Origin: an uncultured Acidobacteriaceae bacterium
GTDB taxonomy: Bacteria > Acidobacteriota > Terriglobia > Terriglobales > Acidobacteriaceae
Reading direction: 5' to 3'
Assembly (NCBI GenBank): GCA_903911925.1
Contig: CAIWFH010000065.1
Span: 1 to 64,000, forward strand
DNA length: 64,000 bases
The notes beneath the pieces were generated by a model. It was not told the origin of the DNA. It saw only the letters and a program-made list of their open reading frames with translations, and did not search any database. The translations under genes and the position numbers were made by a program. This document shows positions 49,174 to 59,379 of the stretch, in pieces (within the stretch, counting starts at the first letter, position 1; every line of letters begins with the position of its first letter).

Positions 49174-49806
49174 ATGATCATCAAGACCTTCCCCGTCGGC
49201 CCCCTTGCCTGCAACTGCACCATCCTTGGCGATGAGGAAACCGGCGAGGCCATCGTCATTGATCCCGGCGACGAAATCGACGAGATTCACCGCCGCCTAA
49301 CCAACCTCGGCCTCAAGCTCAAGCAGATCCTCGTCACCCACGCCCACATTGACCACATCGGCGGCGCGCTGGCTCTCAAGCGCCTCACCGGCGCGCCCAT
49401 CCTGCTCAACCAGAATGACTTGCCGTTGTTGGCCATGATGGACGAACAGGCTGGCTGGATCGGCGCTCCGACTCCTGAAACCGCGCCCCCCGACGCCTGG
49501 CTTGCGGATGGCCAGATAGTCGGCCTCGAGCGGTTTCCCGCAGAGGTGCTGCACACCCCAGGCCACACCCAGGGCTCAATCTGCCTGCACTTTGCCCCGC
49601 TCAAGTTGCTCGTTGCCGGTGATACGCTGTTTGCGGGAAGCATTGGCCGCACTGACCTGCCCGGCGGCAACTTCGAACAGGAAATCGACTCCATTGAGAC
49701 CCGCCTGCTTGCCTTGCCCGACGAAACCAAAGTCCTTACCGGCCACGGTCCTGCCACCACCATCGGCGACGAGAGAAGGCACAACCAATTCCTCCGGCGC
49801 AGGTGA
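49174..49806 (+). CDS. Metallo-beta-lactamase-fold hydrolase (glyoxalase II-like)
   Basis: This 210-residue enzyme has the zinc motif THAHIDH (H56, H58, D60, H61), then HTPGHTQGSICLH, AGDTLFAGSIGRTDLPGG and a final TGHGPATTIGDER. The pattern matches YcbL-like glyoxalase II proteins that hydrolyse thioesters. It starts nine bases after the methyltransferase gene. Confidence 0.9.
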   Translation: MIIKTFPVGPLACNCTILGDEETGEAIVIDPGDEIDEIHRRLTNLGLKLKQILVTHAHIDHIGGALALKRLTGAPILLNQNDLPLLAMMDEQAGWIGAPTPETAPPDAWLADGQIVGLERFPAEVLHTPGHTQGSICLHFAPLKLLVAGDTLFAGSIGRTDLPGGNFEQEIDSIETRLLALPDETKVLTGHGPATTIGDERRHNQFLRRR

Positions 49807-49856
49807 GCCGAGTCGACCTAACATCTTGTTCGTATTCAATCAGATACGGTGTTTAT

Positions 49857-51062
49857 CTAAAGCGAACCTTGCGGTAATTTGGCACTTCCGTTACCACCCT
49901 GATGCGTTCCTAAATAGGCAACAAGCGCGGCTACCCCGCAACTGAACTCCCGCCCCGGTCCCAGAAGGCTCACCACCAGCCACCCTGAATCCGCCATCCC
50001 GAAAAAGTATCCGGGGTGAACCCAGACTCCGGACTCCAGCAGTTCCTTCACCGTCCGCTCGTCTGTCTCGAGAGCCGGAATCCGCAGCAGCGCGTACCAT
50101 CCGCCCTCAACTTCCAGGCGGCTTACGATTGGCAACGCGCCAAGTTGGCGGTCCAACTCCTCGAGATTCGCCGCCACTCGCTCTTGAATCTGGCCCTGAA
50201 TCTCCTTCCGCCCCTCCAGCCACGCCGGCAGCGCACATTGGACCGGCGCATTTACCGAAAGAAACGTGTCTGCGATTACCTCCAGCCGGTCAAGCGCCTT
50301 CTCTGCCTCCGGCCCCGTCGCCACGAGCCACGCAGCCTTCATCTGCGGCAGCCCGGCAATCTTGCTTAACCCGCTCACCACGAAGACCGGAACGCCCTCA
50401 AGCCCTGCCGTAAAGCTCGTTGCCGTCTCCGCCCCGAGAAAGCGGTAATCGAGAAAGACTTCATCCACAATCAGCGATAGATCGAATTCCCGGCACAACG
50501 CCCCCAGCGCCTCGGCCTCCCATGGCTTGGTAAAGTGCCCTGTCGGATTGTTCGGATGTACCAGCACAATAGCCCGCGTCTGCGGAGTAATCGCCCGTCG
50601 AAACCCCTCCGGGTCGATCTGCCACCCGTGATCGTACACGAGGGGCGCATTTTTCAGCCGCACGTCCTCCAGCGCCGCCAGAAAATCAAACAGAGGATAT
50701 CCCGGCTGCGGCACCAGCAGCTCCCCACCCGGATCGAAAAGCAGCCGGAACAGGAAGCTGTAGGCCTCGCTGGTGCTGGTCGTCAGCACCACCCGTTCCG
50801 GCTCAACCAGCACTCCCTGGTCCGCGTAGTACCGGCACACTGCCTCCCGTCCGCGCAAGCTCCCTCGGGGCTGCGGATCGTAATCGAGCGCAATCGTATT
50901 CGCAAGTGCTCCCAGCAGGCCTTCATCGTAGGCAAAGCCGCAGCGCGTGGGATTCGAGGCCGTCAGGTCGGCAATCGGCAACCCAGCCTGGACGCGCATC
51001 CGGTGCGCTCGCGCCAGTTCGCTCTCCTCCGTATTCCAATTTGTTCTTTGTGAAAAGCGCAT
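49857..51062 (-). CDS. PLP-dependent aminotransferase, class I/II
   Basis: This 401-residue enzyme has IADLTASNPTRCG, TTSTSEAYSFLFRLL, VLVHPNNPTGHF, LIVDEVFLDY and the PLP lysine in SGLSKIAGLPQMK. The fold-type I order is complete. It transfers amino groups; the substrate may be an aromatic or aliphatic amino acid and cannot be fixed. ATG 51062 was chosen because family similarity begins there (MRFSQRTNWNTEESELARA). It stands alone and converges on the MBL gene. Confidence 0.88.
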   Translation of the reverse strand: MRFSQRTNWNTEESELARAHRMRVQAGLPIADLTASNPTRCGFAYDEGLLGALANTIALDYDPQPRGSLRGREAVCRYYADQGVLVEPERVVLTTSTSEAYSFLFRLLFDPGGELLVPQPGYPLFDFLAALEDVRLKNAPLVYDHGWQIDPEGFRRAITPQTRAIVLVHPNNPTGHFTKPWEAEALGALCREFDLSLIVDEVFLDYRFLGAETATSFTAGLEGVPVFVVSGLSKIAGLPQMKAAWLVATGPEAEKALDRLEVIADTFLSVNAPVQCALPAWLEGRKEIQGQIQERVAANLEELDRQLGALPIVSRLEVEGGWYALLRIPALETDERTVKELLESGVWVHPGYFFGMADSGWLVVSLLGPGREFSCGVAALVAYLGTHQGGNGSAKLPQGSL

Positions 51063-51175
51063 TCCCCGCCCGCCTTGCCGCCTGCCAGGTTCCAGTCCAG
51101 TCGAATCGGCCGCATCGTGCACAATAGAAACAGGTGTCCCTCTAAAACATACACGGGCACCGTCCGGGAGGAACA

Positions 51176-51808
51176 TTGGCGCTGCGCGCGGTTGTCTTCG
51201 ACTATGGAATGGTATTAACCGGTCTCCCCGACCCTGAAGCTCACGCGGCAATGTTGCGCATCGTCGGAATGCCCGCGGATCGCTTCGAAACCCTGTATTG
51301 GGCTGACCGCCATGCCTACGACGAAGGCAAGCTCACCGGCATTCAATTCTGGCAGAAGCTGCTGCCCAAAGCCGGCATGCCGGAAAACCAAAAGATGGTC
51401 GATGAACTTAACCAGTGGGACGCCCTGATGTGGACCACCCAGAATCACGCCATGCTGGCCTGGCAACAGCATCTCCAGCAGCACGGCCTGCTCACCGCCA
51501 TCCTTTCCAACATGGGCGACAACGTACTGGCCAGGATCGAGCGCGAGTCTGACTGGATTCACCGCTTCGACGTATTGGTCTGGAGTTTCCAGCTGCATAT
51601 GGCCAAGCCTGACCCCGCCATTTACCACTACACACTCCAGAAGCTCGGCACCCTGCCCGAAGAGACGCTCTTTCTCGACGACCGGTTGATTAACGTTGAA
51701 GCCGCGCAGGCTCTGGGCATGAAAGCCATCCAATTCTCAAACATCGACAAACTGCGCGCCGACCTCATTGCCGCGGGCTTCGGCGAGTCTCTTCCGCTCC
51801 CCGCCTGA
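51176..51808 (+). CDS. HAD-IA family hydrolase
   Basis: This 210-residue protein has VVFDYGMVLTG as motif I (the second acidic residue of DxD is replaced: D-Y-G), LTAILSNMGD as motif II, MAKPDPAIYHYTLQKLG as motif III and LFLDDRLINVEAAQALG as motif IV. The DYG pattern is seen in some HAD-IA members. The start is TTG 51176, four bases after GGGAGG. Confidence 0.86.
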   Translation: MALRAVVFDYGMVLTGLPDPEAHAAMLRIVGMPADRFETLYWADRHAYDEGKLTGIQFWQKLLPKAGMPENQKMVDELNQWDALMWTTQNHAMLAWQQHLQQHGLLTAILSNMGDNVLARIERESDWIHRFDVLVWSFQLHMAKPDPAIYHYTLQKLGTLPEETLFLDDRLINVEAAQALGMKAIQFSNIDKLRADLIAAGFGESLPLPA

Positions 51809-51879
51809 CGTGCGCCGGCTGCGTCCCGCAGGGCGGTTCAGCCGTCCTGTTAAACAGGCAGCATTAAAAGAGGAAATCC

Positions 51880-54570
51880 ATGCACACACAGAATTTTTTG
51901 CGCACGGCCCGTCGGGCCGTTTTGGGAGTTGCGGCTCTAGCGATCGGCGCCAGCCTGGCGTTGGCACAGAGCGTACCTGTAGTTACCGGCGACGCCCGCG
52001 TTGACAGGCTACTGAGCCAGATGACGCTCCAGGAAAAACTCAAGCTGATCGATGGCACTCAGGAAGACCCGGCAGTGTACCAAGGCCAGGCCGGATACAT
52101 CGCCGGAGTTCCGCGCCTCGGCATTCCGGGCCTTCGTTTTGCTGACGGACCTCCAGGCGTGCTCACCCGGCATCCCTCCCATGCTGAAACGGCCACCATG
52201 GGCGTAGCCGCCACCTTCAGCCGCAAATCGGCCGAGGAAAACGGCCTGGTCATCGGCCGAGAAGAGCGCTCTCTGGGCATTGACGTAGCCCTTCAGCCCT
52301 TCGTGAATATTGACCGCGATCTCGAATTTGGCCGCGGCTTCAACACCTTTGGCGAAGATCCTTTCCTCACCTCGGAGATGGGCGTTGCCGAGGTCAAGGG
52401 CATCCAATCGCAACACGTCATGGCCCAGATCAAGCACTACATCGGCTACGACACCGACAACGGCAGCACCGTCATCGACGGCCAGACGCTCCACGAGGTC
52501 TACCTCGCCCCATTTGAGGCAGCCGTCCGCGGGGCCGATGTCTCGTCCATGATGTGCTCCTACAACCGCCTGAACGGCACCTTTGCCTGCGGTAACGACT
52601 CAACGCTGACCAAAATCCTGCGCGACGAAATCGGATTCAAGGGCTTCGTCACCTCTGACTGGGGCGCGGTCCACGGCGTCGGCTTCATCAACGCCGGCCT
52701 TGACATGGAAATGCCCGGCGAGCCCACCCCCGGCGGCCTTCCTCTGCCGTCGTTCTTTGATTCAAAGCCGATTCCTCCTCCAACACCTCCCGACGCAATG
52801 GCCGGTATGATGGACAGCTTCTTCGGCCACGTCCCCGAGGAACCCGCCCCCGCGCCCATGGACTTCAGCGGCTTCCTCAACAACGCCGACAAGAAAAAAA
52901 TGCCCGAAGCCCTCAAGGATGGCACCGTCAACGAAGCAGCCATTACCCGCGCCGCTGGACGCGTCCTCTATGAGATCGTCCACTTCGGCTATATGGATGG
53001 CCTGCAAAAACACGATGTCTCCGCTCAGTCCATCGAGGACAACGCCAAAATCATCCAGAAGACCGGCGAAGAAGGGGCGGTCCTGCTCAAAAACGAAGGC
53101 GGCGTGCTGCCTTTGAAACCAGCCGATCTCGACTCCGTTGTCCTCATCGGCCCCACTGCGGGCCAGGTGGATTCGATCGGCACCAGCGGCGAGCGCTCAG
53201 TTGGCTTGCCCGAGCGGCAGGTCGGTCCCTACGAGGCTCTCAAAAAAATCACCGGCAGCGCCAGCATCAAGTTTGCCGTTGATGACGACATGACAGGCGT
53301 CCCGGTTCCCGCTTCCCTGTTAAGCCACGACGGCAAGCCCGGCTTGGAACGCATCACAGGCACGACCTCGCAGGTCGATGCCCAGGTCAACTTCACAGGC
53401 AGCAACGCCCTCGCGCCCAACTCTACTGCAACCTGGAAGGGCGCTTTGACCGTTCCTGCCGCGGGCAACTATTGGCTCTACCTCCAGGCCCTCGGCACCA
53501 ACGCCAACATCTCCATTGACGGCAAACGTCTCGCCGCCACCGGCGCCTTCCAGGGCGGCGTCCATGGAGACATCCTGCAAGCCAACCAGGACAACGCGGT
53601 CCCCACCACCGACCGTCTCGACAACGTCCGCCGCTCCATTGAACTCGCCGCCGGGCCGCACGCCATCGAGATCAAGACGAGTCCCGACACTTCCAACGCT
53701 CCCGTCCAGGTCCGCCTCAACTGGTACACCCCCGAGCAGCGCAAGGCCGACCACGATGCCGCCATTGCCGCCGCAAAGAGCGCAAAGGTCGCTGTGGTCT
53801 TCGTCTGGACCCGCCTCACCCCGGTCTTCGGCCTCCCCGGCGAGCAGAACAAACTCGTTGAAGAAGTGGCCGCCGTCAACCCCAACACCATCGTCGTCCT
53901 CAACACCAGCCAGCCCGTCGCCCTGCCCTGGATTGGCAAGGTCAAAGCGGTTCTGCAAATGTGGTGGCCTGGCGACGAAGGCGGCTGGGCAACTGCCAAT
54001 CTGCTCGCTGGCAAAGTAAGCCCGGCTGGCCGCCTGCCCGTCACCTGGGCAAAACGTCTTGAAGACTACGCGGCCACCGATCCCAAATACCCCGAGCGCT
54101 CCAAAAAGGGCGTAGACGGCAAAACCACCTACAGCGAAGGCGTCAACGTGGGGTACCGCTGGTTCGACAAGGAGAAGATCGATCCGCTCTTCGCCTTCGG
54201 CCACGGGCTCAGCTACGCCACCTTCGAGTACTCCGGGCTCAAAGTCGCCAAAACTGCCGACGGCGGACTCAATGTCAGCGTAACCATCAAGAACACCGGC
54301 AGCGTGGACTCGGACGAAGTGCCGCAAGTCTACATCGGCGCGCCACGCGAAATTCCCGCTGGCGTGCAGTTCCCAGTTCGTGCCCTGGTTGCCTTTGACC
54401 GCATCCACCTGGCCGCAAGCGAGAGCAAGACCGTCTCGCTCCCTGTCGCCCAGCGTCAGTTGCAATACTGGTCCACGAAGGAAAGCAAGTGGCAAACCGC
54501 CGCCGGCAAGCGCACAGTCAGCGTAGGGGGATCATCCCGCTACCTGCCCCTCGAACAGGCCATCAACTAG
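51880..54570 (+). CDS. Exported GH3 beta-glucosidase with PA14 domain
   Basis: This 896-residue enzyme has a signal peptide (1-30, cleaved near LALAQ). The GH3 barrel has LRFADGPPGV, GRGFNTFGEDP, QIKHYIGYDTD and GFVTSDWGAVHG with the nucleophile Asp. A PA14 carbohydrate-binding insert spans about 475-600. A second GH3 domain and a C-terminal FnIII-like domain follow (PLFAFGHGLSYATFEYS, VPQVYIGAP). It releases beta-linked glucose from plant oligosaccharides outside the cytoplasm. AGAGGAAA precedes the ATG. Confidence 0.93.
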   Translation: MHTQNFLRTARRAVLGVAALAIGASLALAQSVPVVTGDARVDRLLSQMTLQEKLKLIDGTQEDPAVYQGQAGYIAGVPRLGIPGLRFADGPPGVLTRHPSHAETATMGVAATFSRKSAEENGLVIGREERSLGIDVALQPFVNIDRDLEFGRGFNTFGEDPFLTSEMGVAEVKGIQSQHVMAQIKHYIGYDTDNGSTVIDGQTLHEVYLAPFEAAVRGADVSSMMCSYNRLNGTFACGNDSTLTKILRDEIGFKGFVTSDWGAVHGVGFINAGLDMEMPGEPTPGGLPLPSFFDSKPIPPPTPPDAMAGMMDSFFGHVPEEPAPAPMDFSGFLNNADKKKMPEALKDGTVNEAAITRAAGRVLYEIVHFGYMDGLQKHDVSAQSIEDNAKIIQKTGEEGAVLLKNEGGVLPLKPADLDSVVLIGPTAGQVDSIGTSGERSVGLPERQVGPYEALKKITGSASIKFAVDDDMTGVPVPASLLSHDGKPGLERITGTTSQVDAQVNFTGSNALAPNSTATWKGALTVPAAGNYWLYLQALGTNANISIDGKRLAATGAFQGGVHGDILQANQDNAVPTTDRLDNVRRSIELAAGPHAIEIKTSPDTSNAPVQVRLNWYTPEQRKADHDAAIAAAKSAKVAVVFVWTRLTPVFGLPGEQNKLVEEVAAVNPNTIVVLNTSQPVALPWIGKVKAVLQMWWPGDEGGWATANLLAGKVSPAGRLPVTWAKRLEDYAATDPKYPERSKKGVDGKTTYSEGVNVGYRWFDKEKIDPLFAFGHGLSYATFEYSGLKVAKTADGGLNVSVTIKNTGSVDSDEVPQVYIGAPREIPAGVQFPVRALVAFDRIHLAASESKTVSLPVAQRQLQYWSTKESKWQTAAGKRTVSVGGSSRYLPLEQAIN

Positions 54571-54599
54571 CAATCAACAGTCTGCCGTTCCAGGACTGC

Positions 54600-54650
54600 C
54601 GGGTGCCCCAGGTCTCGATTTTGAGACCTGGGATGCCACATCCCTCGACC
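54600..54650 (+). repeat. REP-like palindromic element after GH3
   Basis: CCCAGGTCTC (54607-54616), loop gatttt, GAGACCTGGG (54623-54632), with flanks GGGTGCC and GATGCCACA...CTCGACC. It is the third copy of the element also found at 32729 and 34888. Confidence 0.78.
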
Positions 54651-54652
54651 CG

Positions 54653-54720
54653 CCAATATCCACTAATCACGAACCACTAATCACTAATCACTAATCACTA
54701 ACCACTAATCACTAACCACT
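54653..54720. repeat. Heptamer tandem repeat ACTAATC/ACTAACC
   Basis: About eight units of 7 bp (ACTAATC with ACTAACC variants) fill the gap between GH3 and rhaT, directly after the REP-like element. The units are too short for CRISPR. Confidence 0.85.
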
Positions 54721-54724
54721 GTAT

Positions 54725-55756
54725 TTATGACGCCATTCCCAACCCCACCAGGTTGGCCGCCGCGATGATGATCAGCATGCCGGCCCACAGCAGACGTTTC
54801 GGCCTGCCGCTTATGCCGTACCACTCACCCAGCGCAAGACCAACAATCCCGGCAAACAGAACGTAGCCGCTCATGTGCAGCATCCAGTTCACGTGCGCCA
54901 GCCGCTGCGGGATATTGGCCTGGCCCCACGCGTAGAAGAAGAACTGCAGATACCACATGATTCCGCCCGTGGCCGCAAGCGCTCCGTTCTTCAACAGCAC
55001 ACCGCCGGGCTGGCTCAGATCGTCCCGCAGTGAAAGCCTCTTCAGCGCGGCCAGACGAATGAAGCAGTAGCTCAGGTTCACCACCGCGCCGCCGCCCATG
55101 ATGATGACGTAGCTGGGGAGCGCCGCATACAGCGGGTTCACGCCCAGTTGAAGCGCCGCGGCCTTCAACGGTTCCGCCGCGCTTATTGCAAACGCCATGC
55201 CGGAAGAGAAGATCCCGCATAGAACGGCCAGTGAAAGCCCCAATTTCAAATTGAACTCCTGGAGCGCGCCGCGCGTTTGAATCTCTTTTTGATGACCGGC
55301 ATAGGAGACCACCCCGACGCCAACCAACGCCAATAAGAGGCCAGCCATCGTATACAGGCCGCTGCTGGTCTGAAACAGGATCGCGAACTGTCCGTGCAAC
55401 AGCGGAGGGACCAGCGTTCCCACCACCAGCGTCACGCCGATCGCCACGCCCACGCCCAGTGAAATCCCCAAATGGCGCATCGTTAGCCCGTAGCTCACGT
55501 TGCCTACGCCCCACATGGCTCCAAACAGCGCTACCTTCAACAGCACGCTCGAATCCATTGAACCGTAGAAGCCGCGAAAATCCGGCAGCAGCAACAGGCT
55601 CACGCCGATCGGCAGCAGTATCCAGGAAAAGAACCCGGCCACGGCCCATGTCGTCTCCCACGACCATTTCTTCACCTTGCCAATAGGCGCGTAGAACGAT
55701 GCGGCCGATGCCGCACCCACCATGTGCCATCCGATTCCCGCCAAAATTGCCGGCAT
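54725..55756 (-). CDS. rhaT: L-rhamnose/proton symporter
   Basis: This 343-residue membrane protein has about ten helices and matches RhaT: IGWHMVGAASAASFYAPIGKVKKWSWE, WGVGNVSYGLTMRHLGISLG, SSGMAFAISAAEP and MWYLQFFFYAWGQA. It imports L-rhamnose with a proton. The start ATG 55756 follows GGGGGAGA. It lies 62 bp after the rhamnosidase on the same strand, so rhamnose would be released outside and taken up by this protein. Confidence 0.93.
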   Translation of the reverse strand: MPAILAGIGWHMVGAASAASFYAPIGKVKKWSWETTWAVAGFFSWILLPIGVSLLLLPDFRGFYGSMDSSVLLKVALFGAMWGVGNVSYGLTMRHLGISLGVGVAIGVTLVVGTLVPPLLHGQFAILFQTSSGLYTMAGLLLALVGVGVVSYAGHQKEIQTRGALQEFNLKLGLSLAVLCGIFSSGMAFAISAAEPLKAAALQLGVNPLYAALPSYVIIMGGGAVVNLSYCFIRLAALKRLSLRDDLSQPGGVLLKNGALAATGGIMWYLQFFFYAWGQANIPQRLAHVNWMLHMSGYVLFAGIVGLALGEWYGISGRPKRLLWAGMLIIIAAANLVGLGMAS

Positions 55757-55818
55757 TCGTTCTCCCCCTCTTGCTGCTGCCGGCACACTTCAAGCTTTGC
55801 CGGGATCGAAGCTTCGCA

Positions 55819-58800
55819 CTACTTGATTTCGACTACAAAAGTGTAACTGCCCGATGCCAGTTCAAAGCCGCCCTGGTCGCCGCGCGTCGACGCCTTCGCC
55901 AGTTTGCTCGCGGTTACAGGAGTTCCCCCAAGTTTGTACTTTGCAGCCTCAGCCGCGTTCAGTTCCAACCACCCGGTAGTATTCGCGGGAATCGTCACAT
56001 GCCACTCGGCCGTGCTTCCCTTCACCGTCCAATCGGAATGAACCCGCCCATAGGTCGAATCGTAGTCAAACCGCACCCTGCCCAGCCGCGCATCGAACAC
56101 CGGATGCAACACCACCGTATGGAAGCCCGCGTCAAGCGGCGTCGCGTCCACTCCAGCGGCATACCGGAGGATCCAGTCGGCCACCGCGCCATAGGCGTAG
56201 TGGTTATACGAGTTCATGCTCGGATCGCTCTTCATCTGGTCGCCGTTCCAGCGTTCCCACATGGTTGTGGCGCCGTGCTCCACGAGATAACCCCACGACG
56301 GGTATTGGGTGTTCAGCAGCAGTTTGTAAGCCACGTCCGCATGCCCGGCCTTGGTCAGTTCCTCCAGCAGGTATGGCGTACCCAGAAAGCCCGTACCGAG
56401 CAAACCGTGGTTGGCCTCAATTTTGGCCACCAGTTTGTTCGCCGCCGCCGCCCTCAGATTCCCAGGCAGCAGATTCATATGCAGCGCCAGTACATACCCG
56501 GCCTGCGTATCCCCGCCTTTGGCTTTGGCGTCGGGGTTGTTGATCTCGCCAAACGGCGAAGGGCTGTTATCCGCCCCGGCCACAAACCCGTCGTCGTGCA
56601 CATACTGCTTTTCAAACGCGGCGCGAATCTTCTCAAACTGCCGCGCATACTTCTCTTCGTCTTGCGTGCGACCGGTTGCGTGCGCCATCTGCTTCATCAG
56701 CGTCACGTCGTAGGCCCAGTAAGCGCTGGCAATCAGCCCATAGTCGGTTTTGCCCTCCGGTGAGAGCCAGTCTCCGAAAGGAACTCCCGATTCATGCGTC
56801 CAAAGCCCATCGGGGTTTGCCGCATTAATCGCGCTTAGGTACCTCTCCATCGCCGCCCAGTTCTGGTCGATGACGCTGGTGTCGCCAGTCTGCAGCCACG
56901 ACGTCCAGGGAATCACCACCCCTGCATCGCTCCAGCCCGCCCCGGAGCCCGATGTCGTCTCCGCCGTGCCAGGTGCGTAGATGCCAAAGTACGGCGTGGT
57001 CGCCTGTGTGCCGCGCATGTCGCCTGCAAACTTACGCGAAAAAGCCGCCAAGCCCATGTTGTAACTGGCCGCGCGCCAGAACACCTGCGCATCCGCCATC
57101 CACCCCAGCCGCTCGTCGCGCTGCGGGCAGTCCGTCGGCACGCCCACAAAGTTCGAACGCTGCCCCCACTGGATATTGCTCCACAGCTTGTTGATCATCG
57201 CGCTGCCGGTTTCCAGTTGCGCAGTGAACGGCGCATCGGTATGCAAAACCAGCGCGGTCACATCCTCTTTCGCGGGTGCTTTTGTCAGCCCGGTAATTTC
57301 GATATAGCGGAAGCCGTGGAACGTGAACTGCGGCGTCAGCACCTCGACGCCCTTCCCATTCAGGATGAAGGTATCCGTCACCTTGGCCGTGCGCATATTG
57401 TCGGTATAGACGGTCCCATCGGCGTTGACAATTTCCGCAAAGCGCAGCCGCACCTTCGTGCCTGCCGGCCCTTCAACGCGCACCCGCTCAACGCCTGCCA
57501 GGTTCTGTCCCAGATCGTAGACGTAGACACCCGGCTTCGGCTCAGTCATGCTCTTGGCCGCAACCGTGCGCTCCATGCGGATTGATGGATAGTCCTGCGC
57601 CTCGATAGCCACCGGCTTCGGCTCAATCGCGACAACCTTCTTCCAGCCCTCCGCAGAGAACACTGCCATGTCCCAGCCCGCCTGCAAAAGTCGCGCATCC
57701 TCGCTCTCGCCGTCGTAAATTTCGGATTGAAGTATGTACGAGGTGCTTGCCTGCCAGTTTGCGTCCGTCGCCATCCATTCCACGCTGCCATCAACGTGTT
57801 CGATGCGCAACTGCGCCCTCAGCGCCGGAGGCGTATCTCCGTAGTTGTTTGGCTGCTGGTACCACTCAAGCGCAGTCTCGTACCAACCCGGCGCAAGCAG
57901 CGCGCCAACCAAGTTCTTCCCCTGCGTCAACTGGGCGGTCACATCGTAGGTCTGATATTTCACGTGCTGGCGATAGTCCGTCCATCCCGGCGCCAGAACC
58001 GCGTCCCCTACCCGCTTGCCATTCAGGAACAGTTCATACGCACCCAGCGCAGTGGCATAGAGCCGCGCCGACTTCACAGGGCTGGCGACTGTAAATCCGT
58101 GCCTCAAAGCCTTCACCGAGTCGGGAATCCAGGGATTCCCCAGCGGCTGTCCCCCGGTGGCGCCCGGAGCCTGCGTTCCGGCCACCGCGGACTTCCATCC
58201 TGAGTCGTCGAAGCTCTTCCCGTGCCAGCCGTCTGGCGCGTGGATCGCTGTCTTCCAGTCCAGGCTGCTTGCAAATGCCGCAGTGGTCCCATCCATATAC
58301 TCAACCACCAGGGTTGCAATCATCGGTGGCGCCGCTTCAATGGCCATGCCATTGGGGTTGGCTACATAGTGAACCACCTCCACGGCGATGGAGTTGTTCA
58401 CGGCAGCGAGATTTGCCGTCACATCCGCGCGCACAAACTTCTTCCAGGGCATTTGCTTATAAGGCGGCAGAGGATCGACCGTTAAAACCTGGATGCCGTT
58501 AATCCAGGCAGAGATGGTGTCCTGTCCCGTGGCAAACAGCGTTGCGCGGCGAACCGGTTTGTCCAGCTTCAGCGTCTTCCTGAAAGCGAAGTGCTGCTCC
58601 GGTGCCTTTTCTGCCTCCAGGGCCTTTGCATCGGGATTCGCAATCCAAGCGGCTGCGGCGTGGCGCACCGCATCCTCTTCCGCGGTTTCGTAGCCCACCC
58701 ACGCGGCCCGCCAGTTGTCCTGCTTCAACAGGCCCGTCTCCCACCAACTGGCAGGACTTGCCGGGTAGGCCTTGCCGTCCGCTCCCCAAACCGTTACCCG

Positions 58801-59169
58801 CCAATAGTAGCGAGTCGAAGGCTGAAGCGCCGGTCCGGCGTACACAACATTCAACGCCTGGCCAGACTCAATGCGCCCGCTGTCCCACACATCCGCCTTG
58901 CCTTGGGCGAGCAGTTCCTGCCGCGACGCAACCTGCACCTGGTACGCCGTCTGCCTGGCGCCTTGAGTATGGTCAGAGAGCTGCCATGAGAACCGGGGCG
59001 CAGGATCATCCAACCCAAGCGGCGTAATCAGGTTATCTACCCCTGAAACCTGGGGCCCAACATGAGGAACCGGAGCAGTGGCCGCGAACGCCGTCACTGC
59101 TGCAAGAGGCAGCGCCATCGCTACCAGGCTCAAATTCAAGACAAACAAGCGCAATCTTCCCGTTTTCAT
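55819..59169 (-). CDS. Exported GH78 alpha-L-rhamnosidase
   Basis: This 1116-residue enzyme has a signal peptide (1-30). It has the Bac_rhamnosid N-terminal region (PRFSWQLSDHTQGARQTAYQ), two beta-sandwich domains (RHGFTVASPVKSARLY, APGWTDYRQHVKYQTYDVT), the catalytic alpha toroid (VPTDCPQRDERLGWMADAQV with acidic catalytic residues, SGAGWSDAGVVIPW, WERWNGDQ), and a C-terminal beta domain. It removes terminal L-rhamnose from plant glycosides and pectin side chains. The start at 59169 is preferred; an ATG 12 bases upstream is also possible. Confidence 0.94.
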   Translation of the reverse strand: MKTGRLRLFVLNLSLVAMALPLAAVTAFAATAPVPHVGPQVSGVDNLITPLGLDDPAPRFSWQLSDHTQGARQTAYQVQVASRQELLAQGKADVWDSGRIESGQALNVVYAGPALQPSTRYYWRVTVWGADGKAYPASPASWWETGLLKQDNWRAAWVGYETAEEDAVRHAAAAWIANPDAKALEAEKAPEQHFAFRKTLKLDKPVRRATLFATGQDTISAWINGIQVLTVDPLPPYKQMPWKKFVRADVTANLAAVNNSIAVEVVHYVANPNGMAIEAAPPMIATLVVEYMDGTTAAFASSLDWKTAIHAPDGWHGKSFDDSGWKSAVAGTQAPGATGGQPLGNPWIPDSVKALRHGFTVASPVKSARLYATALGAYELFLNGKRVGDAVLAPGWTDYRQHVKYQTYDVTAQLTQGKNLVGALLAPGWYETALEWYQQPNNYGDTPPALRAQLRIEHVDGSVEWMATDANWQASTSYILQSEIYDGESEDARLLQAGWDMAVFSAEGWKKVVAIEPKPVAIEAQDYPSIRMERTVAAKSMTEPKPGVYVYDLGQNLAGVERVRVEGPAGTKVRLRFAEIVNADGTVYTDNMRTAKVTDTFILNGKGVEVLTPQFTFHGFRYIEITGLTKAPAKEDVTALVLHTDAPFTAQLETGSAMINKLWSNIQWGQRSNFVGVPTDCPQRDERLGWMADAQVFWRAASYNMGLAAFSRKFAGDMRGTQATTPYFGIYAPGTAETTSGSGAGWSDAGVVIPWTSWLQTGDTSVIDQNWAAMERYLSAINAANPDGLWTHESGVPFGDWLSPEGKTDYGLIASAYWAYDVTLMKQMAHATGRTQDEEKYARQFEKIRAAFEKQYVHDDGFVAGADNSPSPFGEINNPDAKAKGGDTQAGYVLALHMNLLPGNLRAAAANKLVAKIEANHGLLGTGFLGTPYLLEELTKAGHADVAYKLLLNTQYPSWGYLVEHGATTMWERWNGDQMKSDPSMNSYNHYAYGAVADWILRYAAGVDATPLDAGFHTVVLHPVFDARLGRVRFDYDSTYGRVHSDWTVKGSTAEWHVTIPANTTGWLELNAAEAAKYKLGGTPVTASKLAKASTRGDQGGFELASGSYTFVVEIK

Positions 59170-59379
59170 GTCCGCTCTCATTTCAAGGATCAAGACCGAA
59201 TGATTCTGGAGTACTGTGACGAGCCTTTGCGGCCGAGATTCCTCCCTGGGTCGCAAACCAGGCCAGTCACTCTTTAGCATTTCCCCAAATGAAACAGTTG
59301 CCAGATAGAAACCTTAAGCAACGCGGGGTGCCGTTGTCAAAGCCAAAACGGAAGGGTTTCCTGGCCTCAATCGCTGACC

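Noticed and set aside
49857..51251. Longer aminotransferase start upstream of 51062
   Set aside because: The extension runs across the promoter region of the divergent HAD gene and has no similarity to the family.
54653..54720. CRISPR or attachment site
   Set aside because: Seven-bp simple repeats with no spacers and no integrase gene nearby.
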